Origin: Ahaetulla prasina
Lineage: Eukaryota > Chordata > Lepidosauria > Squamata > Colubridae
Reading direction: 5' to 3'
Assembly: GCF_028640845.1 (NCBI RefSeq)
Contig: NC_080540.1
Span: forward strand, 137,234,420 to 137,298,419
DNA: 64,000 nt
The position numbers and the translations under genes were made by a program. The notes under the pieces were generated by a model. It was given only the letters and a program-made list of their open reading frames with translations, had not been told where the DNA came from and searched no databases. Each line of letters begins with the position of its first letter. The first letter of the stretch is position 1. Positions 57,471 to 64,000 of this stretch are shown one piece after another.

Positions 57471-59548
57471 AGGGCTGCATGTCACATGCATTCTTATTTT
57501 TTCCATCTTTGTAATGCTGATTTGCCAGAGACAGTCCTTGGGCTCTGGGGCTGAGATGGGATTTTAATTCCCATCTCTCCAGCTGAAGTCCAGCACTTTT
57601 GCTGCTACCCTGGAAGCCACTTGATTTGTAGTCCTTGAAACCTTCTGTATAGTTTGGTCATGATTCATTGTTTTCAGTAAACAGGCATCAAAGCTGCAGT
57701 ACAATTAACATTTAAACAGCAAAGAACAATCCCAGCCCCATCCAAGAAGTACCAAAGAAAGAAAATGAAAAAGAAAAAAATTAGCCTTGTTCTTAGGTAT
57801 GATATCAGTACAACCAGTTTTTATCCTTGCCTTGTCTACTGTAACCCTCTACCATTATCCCAAAAATTAAGTTACACCCCCCCCCCCACACTCCTCCTGA
57901 ATCATCTCACAAGCTCTTTCTCCACTCAGAAAGTGAACTCTCAGATAAATTTTTAGGGGCCATTTTCCAATAAAAGGATTCAATTGGTTAACTAAATAAA
58001 GCAATTGACAAAAATTTAAAAACTGTATATTAAAAAAGAGATTATAATAAAGAATTCCATCACCTTCTTTCAGCCCTCCTCTGAGGTTTAAATAATAAAA
58101 TGGCATTCTGCAGTTTTTGTACAACCGTTGCGTTGTTTTTTTACAAAATAAAAAAAAGAAATCTGATTGATTAATTGGGGCACTATTTTTGTCAGTCAGA
58201 ATGCTTTAATCATTTAATCTCTGTAGCATTGCAGTCCTTTTTTTAATTACCTGTCATATTACAAAATATACATGATATAAGAGAACATACTCATTAATGC
58301 AACAGCATAGGATTGAAGATGTATTTTTAGGTAGCTGAAGGATTTATAGAAAGTTTATTTTACATTGCTCATTCAGGTGCATAAATTTTTCAGTCATTGA
58401 TTGCCATAAAGGCTAGCAACAACCTCTTTTTCCTAAGCATTTTATGAGATCTCACCCCAAAAAAATAAAAATCAAATCCTATTCCCCCTTTCCCTCCTGC
58501 TGCCTTCCATGTAATATACCTATTTAGGAGGAGCATCAGCTGGAAGCAGAGAAAATTCTCACTGTTCCTGATGGCACGATGGCTCTGGATCCTCCATTGT
58601 GCTCTTAGAAATGCTGCTGAGTCTTTTTAACTGTTGCTTCCTCCTGGCTTGGTATATTCAAACAGAAAATTAAAACTGAATAAACCTCCTCTTTGCTGCC
58701 AAGGTCAGAGAAAGAACTTAAAGATCAACCGCCTATCATCTGCTGCTAGTTAATCTGTTTTCTCTGTTGCTAGTTAATCTCCTCCCCGATTAATTTTGAA
58801 AGGGGGAAGAGTAGCAGAAAATGTTGGGAATGGCTAATGGGGGAGGAAGTGGTACATACTTTGCTTTGAGCTTCTAGAGAAAGGTAGGGTGTGCCTCAAA
58901 TGGGTAAATAAAGAAGAAAAACTTTGCCCAGCAAAGTTTAACTCAAACTGTAATTGGCATGGCTTTTCTGAATGAGAGGAGCTCATTTCTGAACCTTCCA
59001 ATTTATAAATTTGGCACAAGCATTGCAACTGCAAATTATGGTGAATTCCCACAGCGTTCAGTCTCTCAGTAAGCCAGGCATCTGAGAGAAATGGCACCGC
59101 AGCTGCTCTAACTTGTATGTGCGTACCATTCATCCAGGCCCCTTTCAGCTGAAGGGTTTGAAAAATGCAAGCCACTTGAAGTGTCCGGATTGCGACTGTT
59201 AAATTGAATAAAGGGCCATGCATAGCTGAATGTAAAATTAAAAGCTCCCAGCAAAGAAGGGCTATTTACTTCTCCTGTTCTTATTAAAGGGAATCGTTTC
59301 GCAACTCTCTGTACTGTAAGGCCCATTGAACCAATTTTGAATTAGCCCAGCTAATTACAGAGCCGTCATTTTTATAGAAATTTTATTAAACGTTACAATT
59401 AAAAAGGTAAGAGCTAATACAAACTTCAAAAAGAATAAAAGAAAAACATGCAGAAAAAAAGGGAAAAAACTAGAAAAGAAAGAAAAAATAAGAATATAGT
59501 AATGAAAAAGAAATATCTAACTATGAGTATAGCAATTTAAAAAAAAAC

Positions 59549-59762
59549 ATTTAGACTTATACACTGCTCCATAGTGCTTTACAGCACTCTCTGGGTGGTT
59601 TACAATATCAGTATATTTCCCCCAACAATCTGGGTCCTCATTTTACCCATCTCAGAAGAACGGAAGGCTGAGTCAGTCTTGAGTCCTGTCAAGATCGAAC
59701 TCCTGTCAGGGCAGAGTTAGCCTACAATACTTCATTCTAACCACTGTGCCACCATGGCTCCT
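59549..59762 (+). repeat. SINE-like dispersed repeat
   Basis: Longer copy of the repeat at 19262. It runs from ttagacttatacactgctcc through ctgggtcctcattttaccca to a tRNA-like ccactgtgccaccatggctc. In other orientation terms this end may be the head of a tRNA-derived SINE. Not coding. Confidence 0.55.
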
Positions 59763-59889
59763 ATACCAAAGGATATAATTGAGTAACTTAATACTAAAAT
59801 GCTTACTAACAATAGTAATATAAAGAAAAATGAGGCGATTCTTCAGATATCAATAGATGGGAATTATTAAACCTTAACTTGTGGAGAAA

Positions 59890-60460
59890 GGTGAACAATG
59901 TCAAAATGAATATTATTCTCAGATTAATTCATATTCTGAGAGGAATTCCAGTTTATAGGCCTGGAAAATATTTTCAAAAAATAAATTCTTTGTTTACAAA
60001 ATTCCTATGGGTTATTCAATTCTGAAAATATCTTTACAGAAAATGTAATTACGAGAGGTTTTGGTTTTCTGAATTTGGAGCTAGATATTTAATAGAGTTG
60101 ATATAAATACAGAATCGATATTCCTTAAATGGATGGATAACCAAATTTTTACCTCCATTCTGATTTGGACCAATTAATAGACCATCCTATTATTTTACTA
60201 AAGGCACCTTATCTTTTGCATAAATATTGGGATAATAATACAAAGTTTAAAAATAAACAAAAGAATGTCATCTGCAAGTTAAACAAATTTATGTTCAACT
60301 AAGTTGTTTCTTACTCCATAGATCTCCCTGTGGTGTTTAGCACAAGAGTTCCATGTAGCATGGATGGAAGAAGTATTCTTCCCTTGTTCTTCTAAACAGT
60401 GGAAAGGCAGGAGAAAATATGCCATTAATTTTCACTTTAGATGTAGGTGACCCATATAAT
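59890..60460 (+). mobile_element. L1 LINE fragment, ORF2 C-terminal part (sense)
   Basis: On the + strand the words FQKINSLFTKFLWV and, further on, RGFGFLNLEL match in order the L1 ORF2 region after the polymerase (usual pattern F-x-K-I-N-x-x-I-S-K-F-I-W and G-G-L-x-L-P-N-L). Stops and shifts interrupt it. The borders are approximate. Confidence 0.55.
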
Positions 60461-60479
60461 ATCTTAATCCATTTTATGA

Positions 60480-60545
60480 ATTCCAAAAGAAATCCAGAAG
60501 ACCTCCAAGATCCCTTCCAACTCTGTTATCTATTCTATTCTAATA
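60480..60545 (+). mobile_element. CR1 3' tail (sense)
   Basis: The sequence gatcccttccaactctgtta followed by repeated ttcta units is the standard CR1 end. It sits between two oppositely oriented L1 pieces. Confidence 0.6.
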
Positions 60546-61110
60546 CAGCAACCATTTTGTCAAAGGCTTTTTCAGCATCCAATGATAAATTTTAAATAGA
60601 TCTTTATTTTTATTCATGTCTATTAGATCTACAACTAACATAATGTTATCTGCCTCCTGCCTAATTTTTATAAACCCTGCTTGATCATTCTTAACAACAA
60701 ACAATATCACTTGCTACAATCCACTTGCTGCTGTTAAAATCTTTGTATCAACGTTAATCAACAAGACAGGATGATAATTAGAACACTGAGCGTTATCTTA
60801 CTTGCTTTTGGTATAACTGTAATACACAGTAGAAGCCTAGTTAAATGTCAGTGATAAAATTCTGTTATCAAATAGTTCTTCATATATTTGACAAAATTTT
60901 GGTACCAAAAGATCTATGATTGTTTTATACTACCTGATAGGGAATTCATCTGGGCCTGGTATTTTAACACTTGTTATTTTTAAAATTATTTGTTTAATTT
61001 CTACCACAGATACTAGTCCAAATAGATTGTGTTGTGTACTAGACCAAATAGATTGTGATCATCTAAATATGCTAAATTAATTTTATTTTAAAAGTCCTCT
61101 GTATCTTCTT
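60546..61110 (-). mobile_element. L1 LINE fragment, polymerase domain (antisense)
   Basis: On the - strand, VEIKQIILKITSVKIPGPDE and FPIR match the L1 polymerase start (pattern E-I-x-x-A-I-x-x-L-K-x-x-K-x-P-G-P-D-G-F-P). Then NYHPVLLINVDTKIL (normally N-Y-R-P-I-S-L-x-N-x-D-x-K-I-L) and a worn KAFDK-like box follow. Many stops. Orientation is opposite to the piece at 59890. Confidence 0.65.
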
Positions 61111-61792
61111 TCATTATATTCTCTGGTTTACTGTATAATTCTGAATAATATTTTAAAAATTGATAATTTATGTCAATTGAAGTTTTATACATTTAATCTC
61201 TTTTGATAATTTTAGTAGCTCATCACTTTCTCTTAAAGTACAACAAATGACCTCTTCTTCACATATTTCATTTGTTATCTATAAATAAATGTTTAAAGCC
61301 TCATCGTTCAGTCTTAATCTTCAAAAGTCCATTAAGGGTTACCAGCAAAGCAACATATTTATTTTAACCTTAATCAGATAAACCAACTTTATATTTCTTC
61401 CTTTTACTATCAACAAGCTTGTTCTTTAATTCTTTCAAACAATGTCCTAGAATTTGATTCTTTTCATTTTTAATTCCTTCCTTTTCACAAAGCCTTCAAA
61501 ACTGTAATAAGTCTCTTTTGTAAATTCAATACAGGTAACTTATCCAGATCACTCCTTTAGTTTGTTTGTATGCCCCTTTCAATTATTAAGATATCAGACA
61601 GTTTATTTGTATATCCAATGTATTATCTTTGTTCATATCATTCTTTTAGTTTGTCATTTTAAATCCATTTTCATATCATTCTTTATCTTATTGATAAAAC
61701 ATGTTCCTCTTCTCTAACATCTTTCGAACAACAGTTTATCTATAGTAGCAGAAATTCTTAAAATTAACTTCAAGGTCCATTGTTCACATATT

Positions 61793-61915
61793 TTTTTTTA
61801 TTTTATTTTTTTGTTTACATTTATACCCCGCCCTTCTCCGAAGACTCAGGGTGGCTTACAGTGTATAAGGCAATACATATTGAATATATTCTTCAATATG
61901 TCAATTTTACAGTAT
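61793..61915 (-). mobile_element. LINE 3' tail fragment (antisense)
   Basis: Third copy of the tail seen at 1562 and 7140, with ataccccgcccttctccgaa and a T-rich edge that is the reverse of the A-rich tail. Confidence 0.6.
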
Positions 61916-62097
61916 TTTTCTCCTTTCTAAAATCAGTGAGTCAAATTTAAGTGTTCTCCTCCTTTAATTGTAAACTTTAGTCCTTTCTGTTCCCCTTAGT
62001 TTTTAACTTTCAAAGTCCCATCCTATCACTTTTTTAAAAAGAATTTAGAACAACAGCATTCTTATAATTAATTTCAAAATCTTATTTTAGTTTAATT

Positions 62098-63341
62098 TAG
62101 TTTAGTTTATTAAATTTCTATACCACCCTTCTCCTGAAGGACTCAGGGCAGTTTACAGCCAACATAAAACAATATACATAAATAGATTAAAAAGCACTAT
62201 AAAAATCTAATTCAAATTTGGCTAAACATTAAAACTATTAAAAATCAATAGTAAAACCCCACTTAAAAACCATAACCCATTAGGCCAGCCCTGCGCGATG
62301 AAATAAAAGGGTCTTGAGCTCGCATTGGAAGGTCCAGAGGTCGGGGAGTGATCGTAACCCCAGAGGAAGCTCATTCCAGAGGGTAGGTGCCCCCACAGAG
62401 AAGGCTCTCCCCCTGGGGGTCACCAGCCGGCATTGTTTGGCTGACGGCACCCTGGGGAGACCCTCCCTGTGAAAGCGCACAGGTCGATGGGAGGCTATCG
62501 GTGGCAGCAGGCGGTCCCGTAAATAGCCCGGTCCTAAGCCATGGAGCGCTTTAAAGGTGGTTACCAATACCTTGAATTGCACCCAGAAGACCACCAGCAA
62601 CCAGTGCAGCTTATGCAGGAGAGGTGTTATATGGGAGCCATGGGTGGCTCCCTCTATCACCTGCGCAGCCGCATTCTGGACCAGTTGGAGCCTTCAGGTG
62701 CCCTTCAAGGGGAGCCCCATGTAGAGAGCATTACAGTAGTCCAGGCGGGAAGTGACAAGGGCATGAGTGACCGTGAACAAGGCATCCCGGTCTATGAAGG
62801 GGCGCAACTGGCGAATCAGGCGCACCTGATAAAAGGCTCCCCTGGCGATGGCCGTCAAATGTTCTTCTAACGACAGCCGAGCGTCCAGGAGAACACCCAA
62901 GTTGCGAGAACACTCAAGTGGCCCCTCTCCATAGGGGCCAATGACTCGGCTCCCACAGTCAGTGATGGAACCATCTGACTGTACCGGGACGCCGGTATCC
63001 ACAACCACTCAGTCTTGGAGGGATTGAGTCGGAGCCCGTTCCTCCCCATCCAGACCCGTACGGCCTCCAGACACTAGGACATCACTTTGACGGCCTCATT
63101 GGGGTGGTCAGGGGTGGAAATGTACAGCTGAGTGTCATCAGCGTACTGGTGATACTGCACCCCAAAACCACGGATGATCTCCCCCAGCGGCTTCATATAG
63201 ATGTTGAACAGGAGAGGCGAGAGAACCGACCCCTGCGGCACCCCACACGTGAGGCACCTCGCGGTCGACCTCTGTTCCCCTGCCAACACCATCTGCGACC
63301 GGTTGGAGAGATAGGAAGAGAACCACCGAAAACGGTGCCCC
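62098..63341 (-). mobile_element. L2 LINE, 3' part with polymerase (antisense, broken)
   Basis: Read on the - strand: polymerase motifs WFSSYLSNRSQMVLAG, CGVPQGSVLSPLLFNIYMKP and HQYADDTQLYI with the catalytic ADD, then MGRNGLRLNPSKTEWL, NLGVLLDARLSLEEHL, SRLDYCNALYMGLP and PTLWNELPLGLRSLPDLW, a stop, and a 3' UTR ending in gaaatttaataaac-like sequence. This order is that of L2-group LINEs. Several frameshifts split it into pieces (near 63074, 63008 and 62690), so it is dead. It continues beyond the solo LTR at 63914. Confidence 0.88.
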
Positions 63342-63913
63342 TGTTGTGTCTTGTCCGCTCTCACCGCAGCCGGGGTCTGCTTATCTGCTCCCGAACACGG
63401 AGGAATGTATGCCTCCCAGCCCCAGTCCTGGCTCCATGCCCAGACAAGCTGCAGAGGAGGGGGCACCTCCCGGTCCCAGCCCTGGCTCCATGCCCAAGCA
63501 GGCTGCAGAGGGGGGAGCATCCCCCGGCCCCAGCCCTGGCTCCATGCCCAGGCAAACGGAGCAGCTAGACCCCTCCCCCTCCTCCACAGCATGTGAACCT
63601 GAGGAAAGTTTACTTCCAACAGCTGATTGGAGTGACCCTCGCATCAGAAGATTGGATAGGCGGAGGCAACAGAAGGAAGGGAGGGGCAGGCCTTAATGAG
63701 TGCTGAGTCATGGAGCCACACCCCATGGCCTATATAAAGGATCTGCTTTCTGGCAGTCTCTGAGTCAGGCAAAGTCGAACTTATCTTGCTGAAGTCACTT
63801 ACTGGTCTCCTGCCTGCTCTGAGGACTTTGCTAGGACTTTGGGCAGAGCTGCAGAGGCAAGCCTGATTCGGATTTCCCTGACCCGGCCGTCAGCGGAGGA
63901 GTGGGACACGACA
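63342..63913 (+). mobile_element. Solo LTR of a retrotransposon, inserted in the L2 LINE
   Basis: The 572-bp element begins tgttgtgtcttgtcc and ends gggacacgaca (TG...CA). It is flanked by a perfect 5-bp duplication gcccc at 63337-63341 and 63914-63918, and it interrupts the L2 polymerase gene, which resumes beyond it. A TATA-like box ctatataaagg at about 63730-63740 suggests the + orientation and a transcription start about 25 bp later. No internal coding region or second LTR is present, as expected after recombination between the LTRs. The 5-bp duplication fits Gypsy- or retrovirus-like elements. Confidence 0.8.
63415..63565. repeat. 54-bp minisatellite inside the solo LTR
   Basis: The core cctggctccatgccc occurs at 63427, 63481 and 63535, a constant 54-bp period, making about 2.7 units. 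The 54-bp length is divisible by three, so long reading frames (up to 181 codons on the - strand, 116-154 on the +) cross it as artefacts with PSPGSMP-type repeats. Confidence 0.88.
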
Positions 63914-64000
63914 GCCCCCCACTCCCAGTCTCTCCAATCGTCGCAGCAGGATACCATGGTCGATGATATCAAAAGCCGCTGAGAGATCTAATAGGACCAG
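63914..64000 (-). mobile_element. L2 LINE, continuation upstream of the LTR
   Basis: On the - strand it encodes LVLLDLSAAFDIIDHGILLR and RLERLGVGG, the first catalytic-aspartate box of the L2 polymerase. It joins directly to the WFSSYLSNRSQ part at about 63318 once the LTR and one copy of its target site are removed. It runs off the window. Confidence 0.85.

Larger units (their letters stand above)
1..64000 (+). other. RPTOR: RPTOR gene body, internal part (11 exons)
   Basis: The window lies inside one gene. Eleven exons on the + strand, all with AG/GT borders, translate to a continuous protein that I recognise as raptor, the mTORC1 scaffold that recruits substrates carrying TOS motifs and docks the complex on Rag GTPases at the lysosome. 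Exon lengths are 76, 102, 84, 111, 75, 66, 192, 141, 118, 141 and 159 nt, and the split codons at each border fit together. They cover about human residues 380-816, so the start of the caspase-like domain and the whole WD40 propeller are missing at the two edges. No stop codon or frameshift is seen in any exon, so the gene looks intact. Confidence 0.93.
52635..64000 (+). other. RPTOR: RPTOR intron, 5' part, at least 11.4 kb
   Basis: The intron continues past the window edge. It holds hAT elements (54449, 56146), an L2 3' end (57095), an SINE-like repeat (59549), two L1 pieces and a CR1 tail (59890-61100), a LINE tail (61793), and an antisense L2 cut by a solo LTR (62098-64000). The stretches 52640-54440, 54885-56130 and 57480-59540 look unique. 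I searched for the next raptor exon and did not see it. Confidence 0.85.

Noticed and set aside
58834..59223. 129-codon frame on the - strand in repeat-free sequence
   Set aside because: No recognisable domain, no clear promoter or splice context, and it lies antisense in an intron. I judge it a chance frame, though it sits in the block flagged as possibly conserved.
63104..63568. 154-codon frame and overlapping 116-codon frame on the + strand
   Set aside because: The 54-bp minisatellite is a multiple of three and keeps frames open. There is no domain, and the other part is antisense L2.
63074..63619. 181-codon reading frame on the - strand, the longest in the window
   Set aside because: It is half solo-LTR minisatellite and half L2 polymerase read across the insertion border. 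The join is accidental and not a fusion gene.
1..64000. A hidden defence system, CRISPR array or biosynthetic cluster
   Set aside because: The direct repeats present are microsatellites, a minisatellite and transposon copies. There are no spacer-repeat arrays or clustered intronless genes, and the context is a single vertebrate gene.

Overview
This window is vertebrate, intron-rich genomic DNA and most likely comes from a squamate reptile, probably a snake. Three things support that: the repeat mix (CR1, L2, BovB-type and L1 LINE pieces, a tRNA-headed SINE with a BovB-like tail, and many short hAT- and Tc1-like elements), the AT-rich background, and long introns around short conserved exons. 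The species call is an inference from repeat content only.

One protein-coding gene is present: the middle of RPTOR, encoding raptor, the scaffold and substrate-recruiting subunit of mTOR complex 1. It lies on the + strand and runs off both ends. Eleven consecutive exons can be read (1972-2047, 19919-20020, 25412-25495, 26569-26679, 38351-38425, 41023-41088, 41268-41459, 42278-42418, 47712-47829, 50661-50801, 52476-52634). All have GT/AG borders and join in one uninterrupted frame. They correspond to about residues 380-816 in human numbering: the end of the caspase-like N-terminal region, the HEAT/armadillo solenoid, and the start of the phosphorylated linker with both AMPK-target serines. The numbering is self-consistent because the two serines are 70 codons apart, matching 722 and 792. 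The N-terminal exons and the C-terminal WD40 exons lie outside the window.

About 98% of the window is intron. By region: 1-1971 is the end of an upstream intron. 2048-19918 holds a near-identical 2,056-bp tandem duplication, a 1.36-kb CR1 copy and a cluster of short DNA transposons. 20021-38350 holds more SINE, MITE and microsatellite insertions, an antisense CR1/Rex1-like LINE and a 1-kb foldback element. 38426-52475 contains the densest exon cluster and several nested repeats. 52635-64000 is repeat-rich intron with L1 fragments. It ends in an antisense L2 LINE split by a solo LTR with a perfect 5-bp target duplication.

I found no second gene, RNA gene, CRISPR array or gene cluster. The most interesting unexplained structure is a four-copy family of hairpin elements with a conserved single-stranded tail. 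At least three copies are flanked by target duplications of roughly 11-19 bp. Next are the 1-kb TA-flanked palindrome, the tandem duplication and the nested solo LTR.
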